A DNA stretch of 52,665 nucleotides from NCBI GenBank assembly GCA_036526195.1, contig DATCYZ010000140.1, forward strand, positions 1 through 52,665, in the 5' to 3' direction. The notes under the pieces are model-generated. The model was not told the DNA's origin. It did no database searches and was given only the letters and a program-made list of their open reading frames with translations. Source of the stretch: DATCYZ01 sp036526195. GTDB lineage: Bacteria > Pseudomonadota > Gammaproteobacteria > Burkholderiales > SG8-39. Both the position numbers and the translations under genes were made by a program. This document shows positions 35,144-42,728 of this stretch, piece by piece; the stretch's first letter is position 1, and every line of letters begins with the position of its first letter.

Positions 35144-35850
35144 GCGCGCTGCTAGAAGTCGACGCGCTCGAAGCCTCGTATGGCGCGAGCCAGGTGCTGT
35201 TCGGCGTCTCCTTCGCCATCGGCGCGGGCGAGGTCGCGACGCTGCTCGGGCGCAACGGCATGGGCAAGACCACCACGGTGCGCTCGATCATGGGCATCAT
35301 GAAGCCGGGCGCCGGGCGCATCGCATTCGACGGCCGCGGCATCGCCGGCCTGCCCTCCTACCGCGTGGCGCAGGCGGGTCTCGGCCTGGTGCCGGAGGGC
35401 CGGCAGGTGTTCCCGAACCTCACGGTGCGCGAGAACCTCGTCGCCACGGCCGCGAACCGCAGCGCGCGCGCCACGCCCTGGTCGCTGGAGAAGACCTGGG
35501 AGATGTTTCCCCGGCTCGAGGAGCGCCGCAACCACATGGGCAACCAGCTCTCCGGCGGCGAGCAGCAGATGCTCGCCATCGGCCGCGCGCTGATGACCAA
35601 CCCGCGCCTGCTGATCCTCGACGAGGCCACCGAGGGCCTCGCGCCGCTGGTGCGCGCCGAGATCTGGCGCTCGATCGAGCGCCTGAAGGCCGAGGGGCAG
35701 TCGATCCTCGTCATCGACAAGGACGTCAAGGCGCTGACCCGCGTGGCGGACCGGCACTGCGTGCTGGAGAAGGGACGCGTGGTCTGGACCGGCAACTCGG
35801 CGGAGCTGGCCGCCGCCGAGGACGTGCAGCACCGCTACCTGGGCGTCTGA
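35140..35850 (+). CDS. livF: Branched-chain amino acid ABC transporter ATPase LivF
   Basis: A 236-residue ABC ATPase completing the transporter. Walker A GRNGMGKTT, the LVPEGRQVFPNLTVREN stretch, signature LSGGEQQMLAIGRALM and Walker B LLILDEATEGLAP are clear. The usual switch histidine position reads VIDKDVKAL rather than VEQN; Asp replaces the common residue in several betaproteobacterial LivF proteins, so this may not mean loss of function. It ends the operon. Confidence 0.92.
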   Translation: MSALLEVDALEASYGASQVLFGVSFAIGAGEVATLLGRNGMGKTTTVRSIMGIMKPGAGRIAFDGRGIAGLPSYRVAQAGLGLVPEGRQVFPNLTVRENLVATAANRSARATPWSLEKTWEMFPRLEERRNHMGNQLSGGEQQMLAIGRALMTNPRLLILDEATEGLAPLVRAEIWRSIERLKAEGQSILVIDKDVKALTRVADRHCVLEKGRVVWTGNSAELAAAEDVQHRYLGV

Positions 35851-35862
35851 ACCCGCCCAAAC

Positions 35863-35879
35863 ACCCGCTTTCGGGTTTT
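35863..35879 (+). terminator. Short hairpin with T-run after livF
   Basis: ACCCG (35863-35867) and CGGGT (35872-35876) form a 5-bp stem around CTTT, with a short T tail, 13 nt after the livF stop. The stem is short, so termination may be weak. Confidence 0.45.
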
Positions 35880-35885
35880 CAACGA

Positions 35886-35914
35886 TCGCCGGCCTTGCGC
35901 AGCAAGGCCGGCGA
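35886..35914. repeat. Strong 13-bp hairpin in the livF/O-methyltransferase gap
   Basis: TCGCCGGCCTTGC (35886-35898) and GCAAGGCCGGCGA (35902-35914) are perfectly complementary around a 3-nt loop. No T-run follows on either strand. Lying between convergent genes, it could protect 3' ends or act as a bidirectional Rho-assisted stop. Confidence 0.6.
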
Positions 35915-35977
35915 AACACTGCCGCCGATCAACGCGAACGCCCACCCTGTCTGCAGCGCCTCGCAGCGCCGCATCTG

Positions 35978-36022
35978 CGCTTATGGTAACATATATGTTA
36001 CTATATGCCAGATTCCGGCGCC
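35978..36022 (-). repeat. Dispersed palindromic element, copy 2
   Basis: The palindrome GGTAACATATATGTTACT (35985-36002) is followed 10 nt later by TTCCGGCG (36013-36020). The element ends about 11 nt from the stop of the minus-strand O-methyltransferase gene. It has the same spacing and orientation as the copies near 8.2, 40.1 and 41.5 kb. Confidence 0.8.
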
Positions 36023-36032
36023 CCGCCTTCCC

Positions 36033-36704
36033 TCAACCCCGCACCCGCAGCAGCGCAAACCCGTCGTAGCCCTTGTCGCCGACGGTCTGCACCGCGGTCG
36101 CCTCCAGCCGCGGTTCGTTGCGCAACTGCTCGAGCATCGCCTGCACGCCTTGCACCATCGCGTCCCTGCTCGCGGGATCGGCGACCGCGCCGGCGCGCAC
36201 CACGTTGTCGACCACGATCAGGCTCCCGGGGCGCGACAGCTTCAGCGCCCAGTCGACGTAGAGCAGGTTCGATTCCTTGTCGGCATCGATGAAGACGAGG
36301 TCGAAGGGCGCCGGCGTTTCGGCTGCAATCACCTGCAGCGTGTCCGCGGCGCGCCCGAGGCGCAGGTCGATGCGCTCGGCGAGGCCCGCCGCCCTGAAGT
36401 TGGCGCGCGCCACCTTGGCGTGCTTCGCATCGAACTCGAGCGTCACCACCTTGCCGCCCGCGGGCAGCGCCTTCGCCATGCACAGGGTGCTGTAGCCGGC
36501 GAGCGTGCCGATCTCGAGCACCCGGTACGCGCCCAGCAGGCGCGCGAACAGGTACAGCATCCGCCCGTGCAGCGGCGAGACCTGGATCTGCGGCATCCCC
36601 GCCCGGGTGGTCGAGTCGAGCGCACGCGCGAGGTCGGGGTCGTCGGGCAGCAACCGGCCCTCGAGGTAGCGGTCGACTGCGGTCCATTGCTCCGGTGTGC
36701 TCAT
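36033..36704 (-). CDS. Class I SAM-dependent O-methyltransferase (COMT-like)
   Basis: A 223-residue O-methyltransferase of the catechol/caffeoyl-CoA type (Methyltransf_3). Motifs include VLEIGTLAGYSTLCMAKALP (SAM binding, about 62-81), VVTLEFDAKHAKVA, the metal-binding region FDLVFIDADKESN and LIVVDNVVRAG, which hold the Asp/Asn metal ligands. It would methylate a catechol-like hydroxyl using divalent metal. The ATG overlaps the stop of the YaeQ gene (ATGA). A dispersed palindromic element follows the stop. Confidence 0.92.
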   Translation of the reverse strand: MSTPEQWTAVDRYLEGRLLPDDPDLARALDSTTRAGMPQIQVSPLHGRMLYLFARLLGAYRVLEIGTLAGYSTLCMAKALPAGGKVVTLEFDAKHAKVARANFRAAGLAERIDLRLGRAADTLQVIAAETPAPFDLVFIDADKESNLLYVDWALKLSRPGSLIVVDNVVRAGAVADPASRDAMVQGVQAMLEQLRNEPRLEATAVQTVGDKGYDGFALLRVRG

Positions 36705-37270
36705 GTCCCTCCCCCCCGCGACTCAGGCGGGTCCAGCGACAAGGGCTCGAGCGCGCCCTCGAAATGCTGCGCCTCGCCGAGCGAAACGTACAGGTGCTGC
36801 TCGCTCACCGACAGGTCCATGCTCACGCGGCGGTCGAGGTTCTTCACCAGCCCGGCGATCAGCTCGCGGTCGAAGGCGTGGAGCGCCATCTCCGCGCCGC
36901 GGTGGATGCGCTCGCCCGCGAGCCCGCGCAGCCACACCGAGGGGTCGCGGTGGGCATACACCGCCACCCGCTTCGCCGCCTTGCCGGCCTTGTGCAGCCG
37001 CGCGGCATCCGGCAGGCCGACGTCGATCCAGGCGGTGAGCACGCCGGTCAGGTCGCGCACCGCGATCGCCGGCTCGTCCGGGTCCGACAGGCCGCGCGAG
37101 AAGGCGATGCCCTCGCCGTACTCCAGCGCGTAGGCGAGCACGCGGGCCACGAGGCGGTCCTCCGATTCGGACGGGTGCCGCGCCACGCGCAGTTCGAGGG
37201 TCTCGTACACCTGCCGGTCGGCATCGGCCAGCCGCAGCGTGAAGTTGTGGATCGTCGCGCTCAGGGCCAT
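36701..37270 (-). CDS. yaeQ: YaeQ family protein
   Basis: A 189-residue YaeQ-family protein, a PD-(D/E)XK-like fold of unproven biochemical role that E. coli work linked to RfaH-like functions without resolution. Typical segments are ATIHNFTLRLADADRQVYETLELRVARHPSES at the N-terminus, SDPDEPAIAVRDLTGVLTAWIDVGLP, and VSMDLSVSEQHLYVSLGE near the end. ATG 37270 is chosen because the conserved family N-terminus begins there. The stop overlaps the O-methyltransferase start and the gap to the upstream gene is 5 nt. Confidence 0.92.
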   Translation of the reverse strand: MALSATIHNFTLRLADADRQVYETLELRVARHPSESEDRLVARVLAYALEYGEGIAFSRGLSDPDEPAIAVRDLTGVLTAWIDVGLPDAARLHKAGKAAKRVAVYAHRDPSVWLRGLAGERIHRGAEMALHAFDRELIAGLVKNLDRRVSMDLSVSEQHLYVSLGEAQHFEGALEPLSLDPPESRGGGT

Positions 37271-37275
37271 CGCGG

Positions 37276-37728
37276 TCAGAGCCAGCGCCGCACGCGCGCG
37301 CAGTAGGCGCGGAATTCCTCGCCGAAGCGCTTCTCCAGCGCGTCCTCCTCCGGCCGGATCTGGAAGCGGCCGAGGTAAAGCACGAACAGCGGCAGCACCA
37401 GCAGCGTCGAGGGATTGCCCAGCCAGGCGACGAAGGCCACGAGCAGCAGCAGGTCGGCGAGGTAGATCGGGTTGCGCGAGAAGCGGAACACGCCGTGGGT
37501 CACGAGGCGCGCCGAAGTCTCCGGCTTGAGCGGGTTGAAGGTGGTCTTCGCCCGCACCATGGTGACGAGCGCCGCGGCCATCAGGCTCGCGGCGCCGGCC
37601 GCCAGCGCGATCGCGAGCGGCGCGCGCAGGCCCTCGGGCAGGCCGGGCGCGTCGATCGCGCGGTCCATACCCCACATTGCCGCGGCGGCGAGCGCAACGA
37701 CGACGGGCGGCGGGATGAGCAGGTTCAT
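37276..37728 (-). CDS. Isoprenylcysteine carboxyl methyltransferase-like membrane protein (PEMT/ICMT)
   Basis: A 150-residue membrane protein with about four hydrophobic segments. The family motif is visible as THGVFRFSRNPIYLADLLLL (about 77-96), followed by RPEEDALEKRFGEEFRAYCARVRRWL, the conserved EE...L...FG..Y..Y..RV.RW pattern of phospholipid/isoprenylcysteine methyltransferases. A methyl transfer to a small thiol or lipid is possible but unproven. It lies 5 nt before yaeQ on the same strand. Confidence 0.88.
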   Translation of the reverse strand: MNLLIPPPVVVALAAAAMWGMDRAIDAPGLPEGLRAPLAIALAAGAASLMAAALVTMVRAKTTFNPLKPETSARLVTHGVFRFSRNPIYLADLLLLVAFVAWLGNPSTLLVLPLFVLYLGRFQIRPEEDALEKRFGEEFRAYCARVRRWL

Positions 37729-37768
37729 CGGGGCGACAGTGTCGCAGGAATCGGCGCGGTCCGGACCG

Positions 37769-38305
37769 TCAGAGCGGCAGCCGGATCTCGGACAGCTTCC
37801 AGAAGACGAACGACTCGCGCCTGAGCACCAGCACCACCGGTTCCCCGCCCGCGCCCTGCTTCTTCGTGCGCCAGGCGAAGCGGTCCCAGGATTCGTAGTC
37901 CATGTGCGTGTCAACCTCGGCGGCCGGGGACGTCGTCGCGGGCTCGCCCTTCGCGCCGCCCGGCCCGACCGAGGGCGTCTCGCCCTGCATCATCAGCGAC
38001 AGCCCTTCCGGCGTCACCACCGCATCGACCAGCGGATCGAGCAGCGCCATGACGAAGGCCGAGCCGAGCGCGGCGATCGGGTTGACTTCGGAGGTCTTCT
38101 CGCCGGCGGGCGCGAGCTTCTCGCGGAAGCTCGCCTTGAGGCCGGCGCGCACCGAGGGGAAATCGACATGCTTCGCGAGCGTCGCAGTGTCCTTGCGCGC
38201 CGCGGCCTCGCGGATCGTCTTCACCATGTAGTGCGGCGTGAAGTAGAAGGCGCCGAGAAGTCCCGCGATCAGGACCTGCGTGCCGAGCGTGGTGGCACGG
38301 TTCAT
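37769..38305 (-). CDS. DUF2939 domain protein
   Basis: A 178-residue protein with a single N-terminal hydrophobic segment (about residues 8-22), so probably inner-membrane anchored facing the periplasm. The segment YFTPHYMVKTIREAAARKDTATLAKHVDFPSVRAGLK is the DUF2939 hallmark (helix, then VDFP and R-x-L-K). No enzymatic motifs are seen and the function is unknown. It lies in a minus-strand run, 23 nt after a GFA-family gene. Confidence 0.85.
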   Translation of the reverse strand: MNRATTLGTQVLIAGLLGAFYFTPHYMVKTIREAAARKDTATLAKHVDFPSVRAGLKASFREKLAPAGEKTSEVNPIAALGSAFVMALLDPLVDAVVTPEGLSLMMQGETPSVGPGGAKGEPATTSPAAEVDTHMDYESWDRFAWRTKKQGAGGEPVVLVLRRESFVFWKLSEIRLPL

Positions 38306-38328
38306 GCGCGCAGCCTACCACCGCCACC

Positions 38329-38697
38329 CTACTTCAGCGTGCCCACCGAGGCATCGAAGTTGCGGCCGTCGAACGGGGTGACGGTCAGCGTGGCGAGGTC
38401 CACGCCCTCGAGGCAGCGCACGTTCACGGTGTAGAGCTCTGGCGCGGCGCGCGGCCGGGTGAAGACGTGAATGCCGCAGGTGGTGCAGAAGTGGTGCTTC
38501 GCGACCATCGTGCCGAAGCGGTAGGTGCCGAGGTCATGTTCGCCCGCAAGCATGCGGAAATTCTCCGGCTTAACCCGGTGGTGCAGGATGCCCTTCTTCG
38601 AGCAGATCGAGCAGTTGCACTCGGTGACGCGATCGAGCGTGGTGTCGACCTCGAAGCGCACCTTCCCGCAATGACAGCTGCCGGCCCAGGTGCTCAA
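38329..38697 (-). CDS. GFA family zinc protein (first copy)
   Basis: A 122-residue protein of the glutathione-dependent formaldehyde-activating (GFA/CENP-V) fold. Zinc cysteines are in SCHCGKVRFEV, ECNCSICSKKG and FCTTCGIHVF. Family members bind zinc and often glutathione adducts, but catalysis of the formaldehyde reaction is proven for few. The start is TTG 38697, overlapping the GST stop by 4 nt (TTGA), so glutathione chemistry in common with the GST is likely. Confidence 0.88.
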   Translation of the reverse strand: MSTWAGSCHCGKVRFEVDTTLDRVTECNCSICSKKGILHHRVKPENFRMLAGEHDLGTYRFGTMVAKHHFCTTCGIHVFTRPRAAPELYTVNVRCLEGVDLATLTVTPFDGRNFDASVGTLK

Positions 38698-39314
38698 GCC
38701 GCCAGCTCCTGCGCGAGCACCTTCTTCACGATCGGGTGATCCGCCATGCGTTTCCTGAAGTCGGCGAGCTTCGGGAAGCGGTTGATGTCCACCCCGTCGC
38801 CTTCCAGCCATTGCGACAGCGTGAAAAGGTACATGTCCGAGATCGTGTAGGTCTCGCCCATCACCCAGGGACCGCGCAGCATCTCGCGCTCGATCAACTC
38901 GAAGCACTCACCGACCGACTGCGGCACCTTCTTCTTCATCGCCTCGATCGCCGCCTCGTCGTCCGCCCAGCGCGTGCCGCGCATGCGGTGGGCGTGCGCG
39001 ATGTGGACCGTCGAGCAGAGGTAGCTGTTGAAGGCCTGCACCTCGGCGAGCCTGAACGGGTCGTCGAGCGGGGCGATGTTCGACTTCGGAAAAGTCTGCG
39101 CGACGTAGAGCAGGATCGCCGGGGTTTCGGTGAGGACGCCGCGCTCGGTCACCAGCGCCGGGACGCGGCCCTTGGGGTTCACCTTGAGGTACTCGGGCGA
39201 GCGCTGCTCGGTGGTCTTGAAGTCGATGCGCCTGGCTTCGTACTTCGCGCCCGCGGTTTCCAGGGCGATGTGGGAAGCCAGGGCGCAGGTGCCGGGGGTG
39301 TAGTAGAGGATCAT
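38694..39314 (-). CDS. Glutathione S-transferase (beta class-like)
   Basis: A 206-residue GST. The N-terminal thioredoxin-like domain begins ILYYTPGTCALASHIALETAG, with Cys9 in the beta-class position, followed by NPKGRVPALVTERG and the conserved Glu/Thr of LTETPAILLYVAQ. The C-terminal helical domain contains YTISDMYLFTLSQWL. It conjugates or reduces substrates with glutathione, or binds them. Both ends overlap neighbours by 4 nt (DUF3530 upstream, GFA downstream), so it sits in an operon. Confidence 0.94.
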   Translation of the reverse strand: MILYYTPGTCALASHIALETAGAKYEARRIDFKTTEQRSPEYLKVNPKGRVPALVTERGVLTETPAILLYVAQTFPKSNIAPLDDPFRLAEVQAFNSYLCSTVHIAHAHRMRGTRWADDEAAIEAMKKKVPQSVGECFELIEREMLRGPWVMGETYTISDMYLFTLSQWLEGDGVDINRFPKLADFRKRMADHPIVKKVLAQELAA

Positions 39315-40039
39315 TTCAGGAACTCGCGCAGCACGATCAGCATCTCTTCCTCCCGGTCCGTGAAAAAGTGGTCCGCCGACGGTACCACCACCTGCCGCGA
39401 ATGCGGCGCGCCGCCCATCGACGCCAGCCGCGAGCGCGCCCCCGCCACCACCTGCGGCAGGTCGCGCTCGCCGTACAGGTCGAGCACCGGCGCGCGCACG
39501 GTCTCGTAGCCGGGGCTGCTCATGCCAAGCGAGGCCCAGGCCTTCACCTCGGCGGGATTCGTCTTCATGTACTCGTAGGCCATGCGCGAGCCCAGGCTCT
39601 GGGTGACGAGGACGATGCTTGCCGCGCCCTTCCCCTTCAGGAACGCCACCGCCAACCGCAGGCGTTCCGCGGCCTCGGGAAAGGTCGGGACGTAGGCGGC
39701 CGGGTCCGCATCCACCGCGAGGATCGGCATCTGCACCGACAGGGTGGTGAAGCCGAAGTCGACCAAACGCTGGCGCAGCACGCCGATGATGCCGTGGTCA
39801 GGATGCACGCCGATGCCGTGCGCCACCACCACGCCGGCCTTTGCGTTCGTGGCGGTCGCGTAGATCCCGAGCGCCTTGTGGCCGTTCGCCTGAGACAGGT
39901 ACACCGGATCGCCGACCACCACGTTCGGCAGGATTTCGTCGGCCCACTTCTTCTCGCGGGCGTAGTCGCTGGCCGCGGCGAGGCCGCTGAAGACGATCAG
40001 GAGGACAGCGAAAACCGGTGTGGCGATCCAGTGGTGCAT
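39311..40039 (-). CDS. DUF3530 family alpha/beta-hydrolase-like secreted protein
   Basis: A 242-residue protein with a probable signal peptide (MHHWIATPVFAVLLIVFSGL, cleavage near AAASD). The body resembles an alpha/beta hydrolase: GVVVAHGIGVHPDHGII, a nucleophile-elbow-like VTQSLGSRMAYEY, and a late His in SADHFFTDREEEM. ATG 40039 is chosen; an in-frame TTG upstream at 40057 would extend the signal peptide. It overlaps the GST start by 4 nt and is preceded by the third palindromic element, about 40 nt before its start. The substrate is unknown. Confidence 0.82.
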   Translation of the reverse strand: MHHWIATPVFAVLLIVFSGLAAASDYAREKKWADEILPNVVVGDPVYLSQANGHKALGIYATATNAKAGVVVAHGIGVHPDHGIIGVLRQRLVDFGFTTLSVQMPILAVDADPAAYVPTFPEAAERLRLAVAFLKGKGAASIVLVTQSLGSRMAYEYMKTNPAEVKAWASLGMSSPGYETVRAPVLDLYGERDLPQVVAGARSRLASMGGAPHSRQVVVPSADHFFTDREEEMLIVLREFLK

Positions 40040-40073
40040 GAGTGCGTCCCCGCGCAAGCCGGCGCCGTCTCGT

Positions 40074-40118
40074 GCCCAATGGTAACCTATATGTTACTAC
40101 TCTGCCGAAACCAGCGCC
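40074..40118 (-). repeat. Dispersed palindromic element, copy 3
   Basis: The palindrome GGTAACCTATATGTTACT (40081-40098) is followed 10 nt later by AACCAGCG (40109-40116), the least conserved right block of the four. The stop codon TAG of the GFA gene at 40097-40099 lies within the right edge of the palindrome, so the last residues of that protein are encoded by the element. Confidence 0.75.
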
Positions 40119-40576
40119 TGCCGCCGTTCCAGGCTCGCCGCCGGCCAGTATTCCTTCGCGTCGTAATACCCCGGCACCGCCGGGACCCCGGCCGGCAGCG
40201 TCACCCAGGGCTGCTTCGAATCCGTCCAGATGTGAATGTCCGGCGGAAAGCGGTCCGGCTCATCCAAGGCGCCGACCCGCACGAAGACGAGCTTCATGCC
40301 CGCCCGGAGGTAGTGGCTCCACACCGCGACGCGGCACGCCGGGCAGCGCAGCACCCGCTGCCCCGCGCCGCTCGGCGTCGGCAGGTCCACCGCTTCGGGC
40401 GCGCCGGAGAGCAGTTCGACCCGGTCGGTCTCGACAAGCGCATTGATCGCGAAGGCGCTGCCGCTCTGGCGCTGGCAGCCGCGGCAGTGACAGCCGTGCA
40501 CGAAGAGCGGGCGCGCGTTCATGCGAAAGCGCACCGCGCCGCAACTGCACCCGCCGGTAAATGACTCCACGCTCAT
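40097..40576 (-). CDS. GFA family zinc protein (second copy)
   Basis: A 159-residue GFA/CENP-V fold protein with cysteine clusters CSCGAVRFRM, GCHCRGCQRQSG and RCPACRVAVWS, and the family hallmark GSAFAINALV. It is longer than the copy at 38.3 kb and not a close duplicate of it. ATG 40576 overlaps the crotonase stop (ATGA). The gene ends inside the third palindromic element, which supplies its TAG and perhaps its last four or five residues, suggesting the native end was replaced. Confidence 0.88.
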   Translation of the reverse strand: MSVESFTGGCSCGAVRFRMNARPLFVHGCHCRGCQRQSGSAFAINALVETDRVELLSGAPEAVDLPTPSGAGQRVLRCPACRVAVWSHYLRAGMKLVFVRVGALDEPDRFPPDIHIWTDSKQPWVTLPAGVPAVPGYYDAKEYWPAASLERRQALVSAE

Positions 40577-41388
40577 TTCCCGGTGAACTTCGGCTTGCGC
40601 TTCTCGACGAAGTGCGCGACGCCTTCCTTGAAGTCCTCGCTCCGGAAGCTCAGGCGCATCTCGGCATTCGCCGTGGCGGTCGCCTCCGCCATGGTCTGGA
40701 ACGGCACTTCGTACAACTGCTTCTTGATCACCGCCATCGAGCGTGGCGACACTTCGCTCGCCAGCATCCCGGCATAGGCGAGCGCCTCCGTCATCAGCTG
40801 GTCCGCGGCGACGACCCGGTCCACCAGCCCGATGCGCAGGGCTTCGTCGGCCGACACCCGGCGCGCCGAAAGCAGCAGGTCGAGCGCGCGCGAATGCCCG
40901 ACCAGCCGCGGCAGCAACCAGGAGCAGCCGTGCTCGGCGATCAGGCCACGCCTGGAAAACGCGGTGGTGAACATCGCGGCGTCCGAAGCGAAGCGCACGT
41001 CGCAGAACAGCGCCACCACGAAGCCGAGCCCCGCGCAGGCGCCGTTGATCGCGCCGATCACCGGCTTGCTGAGCGAGGGAAAGTAGCCGTAGCGGATCTG
41101 CCAGTCGGCACGCACGTCCATGCGGTGCGGGCGCTGCCAGTCGGCGGTGGCGGTGCGCGCGCCGGTCTGGATGTTCTGCAGGAGGTTCATGTCGGCCCCG
41201 GCGCAAAAGCCGCGCCCTGCGCCGGTCAGCACGATGGCGCGCACCGCGTCGTCCGCTTCTGCGGCTTCCATGGCCTTCTTTACCTCGCCTTCCATCTGCG
41301 AGGTCCAGGCGTTCAACTTGTCGGGGCGGTTCAGCGTCACCGTGGCGACGCCACCGGCCACGGCATACAGGACTTCGGACTGGCTCAT
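40573..41388 (-). CDS. Enoyl-CoA hydratase/isomerase (crotonase family)
   Basis: A 271-residue crotonase. The oxyanion-hole glycines are in GRGFCAGADMN (about 67) and NGACAGLGFVVALFCDVRFAS (about 115-135), and the acidic IAEHGCSWLLPRLVG segment follows. It resembles the PaaG/CaiD-like hydratase group; hydration of an enoyl-CoA or isomerisation is expected. ATG 41388 has a GGAGA site; an upstream in-frame start would add 25 poorly conserved residues. It opens the run that continues through the GFA, DUF3530 and GST genes. Confidence 0.93.
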   Translation of the reverse strand: MSQSEVLYAVAGGVATVTLNRPDKLNAWTSQMEGEVKKAMEAAEADDAVRAIVLTGAGRGFCAGADMNLLQNIQTGARTATADWQRPHRMDVRADWQIRYGYFPSLSKPVIGAINGACAGLGFVVALFCDVRFASDAAMFTTAFSRRGLIAEHGCSWLLPRLVGHSRALDLLLSARRVSADEALRIGLVDRVVAADQLMTEALAYAGMLASEVSPRSMAVIKKQLYEVPFQTMAEATATANAEMRLSFRSEDFKEGVAHFVEKRKPKFTGK

Positions 41389-41466
41389 GCGGTCTCCTTG
41401 CGGACTCGGGAGAAGCATAAACGCGCTGCGGCGCGACGGCGAGTCCCGGATCGAACGCCGCAATCC

Positions 41467-41511
41467 ACCTTACGGTAACCTATAGGTTACTATAAGGCCG
41501 TTTCCGGCGTC
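41467..41511 (-). repeat. Dispersed palindromic element, copy 4
   Basis: The palindrome GGTAACCTATAGGTTACT (41474-41491) is followed 10 nt later by TTCCGGCG (41502-41509), directly touching the TGA of the TauE/SafE gene (41510-41512). The core is the most symmetric of the four copies. Confidence 0.8.
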
Positions 41512-42274
41512 AGGCGCCGAACAGCGCCCGCCCGATCCCCGCCAGCGCCAGCCCGACCAGCATCCAGAGCGTGATGCGGCGAAACGATTCCGGCGTCGCG
41601 CCGAGGAAGTGCCGGGTGCCGAGCCACATGCCGAGCACCAGCACCGGGACGGCAAAGCTCCAGTGCACGAAGGTTTGCATGCCGACCAGCCCCTCGTTCC
41701 ACAACAGGCCGATTGCCATGACGTCGAGCAGAAAGATGTAGGCGATCGAGGCGGCGCGGATGCGCGCCGGATGGTCGCCGTCCGCCGCAAGAAAGAGCGC
41801 CGCCGGCAGTCCGCCCATGGCCACCGCCCCGTTCGACACCCCGGAGAACACGCCCACCGCCACGGCGCCGCCGTCGCCCGCCTTCTTTCTCAGGCGGAAG
41901 CCGGCGAGCAGCAGCGTCGCCACCACCAGCACGAACAGCGCGATGCCGGCCTTCAGCGGCCGTTCGGGCACCTGCACCAGCAGCCACACCCCGGCCGGCG
42001 TGCCGATCACGGCGCCGGCCATCAGCGTGCCGACGCGACGCCAGGGAATCTGTTTCCAGATCGAGCGCGCCTGCAACAGGCTGGCGGTGACCTCCATCAC
42101 CAGCGCCAGCGCCACCGCGCTCGCCGGGCTGGTCACCAGCGACCAGCTGGTCACCAGCACCGCGGAAAAACCGAAACCCGAGTAGCCGCGCGCGAGCGAG
42201 GCCATGAACAGGCCCGCGACCATGACGATGAGCGCGAGCGCGCTGTGGTCCGCGAACCAGGCGGTGAAACTCAT
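41510..42274 (-). CDS. TauE/SafE family sulfite exporter-like permease
   Basis: A 254-residue membrane protein with about eight hydrophobic segments in two related halves, as in the TauE/SafE family: ARGYSGFGFSAVLVTSWSLV in the first half and GVFSGVSNGAVAMGGLPAALFL in the second. Members export sulfite, sulfoacetate or other small anions. The substrate here is unknown. It is 19 nt downstream of the VOC gene on the same strand and is followed by palindromic element copy 4. Confidence 0.9.
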   Translation of the reverse strand: MSFTAWFADHSALALIVMVAGLFMASLARGYSGFGFSAVLVTSWSLVTSPASAVALALVMEVTASLLQARSIWKQIPWRRVGTLMAGAVIGTPAGVWLLVQVPERPLKAGIALFVLVVATLLLAGFRLRKKAGDGGAVAVGVFSGVSNGAVAMGGLPAALFLAADGDHPARIRAASIAYIFLLDVMAIGLLWNEGLVGMQTFVHWSFAVPVLVLGMWLGTRHFLGATPESFRRITLWMLVGLALAGIGRALFGA

Positions 42275-42293
42275 GGGTGACGCTGCGGGCCGC

Positions 42294-42662
42294 TCAGCCG
42301 GCCCGCTTCGGCATCGAGAAGCCGAAGATGTACCCGTTGTTGTCGATCACGCTGAACTGCCAGGCGCCGTTCTCGAGCTGGATCAGGGCCTGGGCGAACT
42401 GCACGCCGCCTGCGGCCTGCAGCCGGTCGTAATAGTCGCGCACGTCGTCGAGCTGCACGCCGAACAGCCATTCCTTGCTCCCCTTGCGGGCGACCATGGT
42501 CGGGGTCGCCGGCACGAAGGACAGCCTGAAGCGGTCAAGCGACACCGTGCAGCGCTCGGCCGTGTCAAGGTGCTTCGTGAACAGGAGCTTGCGCGTATAG
42601 AAGCGCAGCGTGCCCGTCAGATCCTTCGACGGCAGGTGCAGGTGAAACTCTTCAATGCGCAT
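42294..42662 (-). CDS. VOC (glyoxalase/dioxygenase superfamily) protein
   Basis: A 122-residue single-domain pair of beta-alpha-beta-beta-beta modules. The first begins RIEEFHLHLPSKDLTGTLRFYTRKL; the second begins GVQLDDVRDYYDRLQ and ends FSVIDNNGYIFGFSM. The position of the usual final metal Glu is replaced (GFSM), so a full metal site is doubtful. It could be a glyoxalase-like or binding-only member. It lies just upstream of the TauE/SafE gene. Confidence 0.83.
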   Translation of the reverse strand: MRIEEFHLHLPSKDLTGTLRFYTRKLLFTKHLDTAERCTVSLDRFRLSFVPATPTMVARKGSKEWLFGVQLDDVRDYYDRLQAAGGVQFAQALIQLENGAWQFSVIDNNGYIFGFSMPKRAG

Positions 42663-42728
42663 GGTTGCCTGGTGCCCGGTACGGTTCCGGGGTGAATCCT
42701 ACTCCCATCGCGTGGGTCCGCTTTCCCT

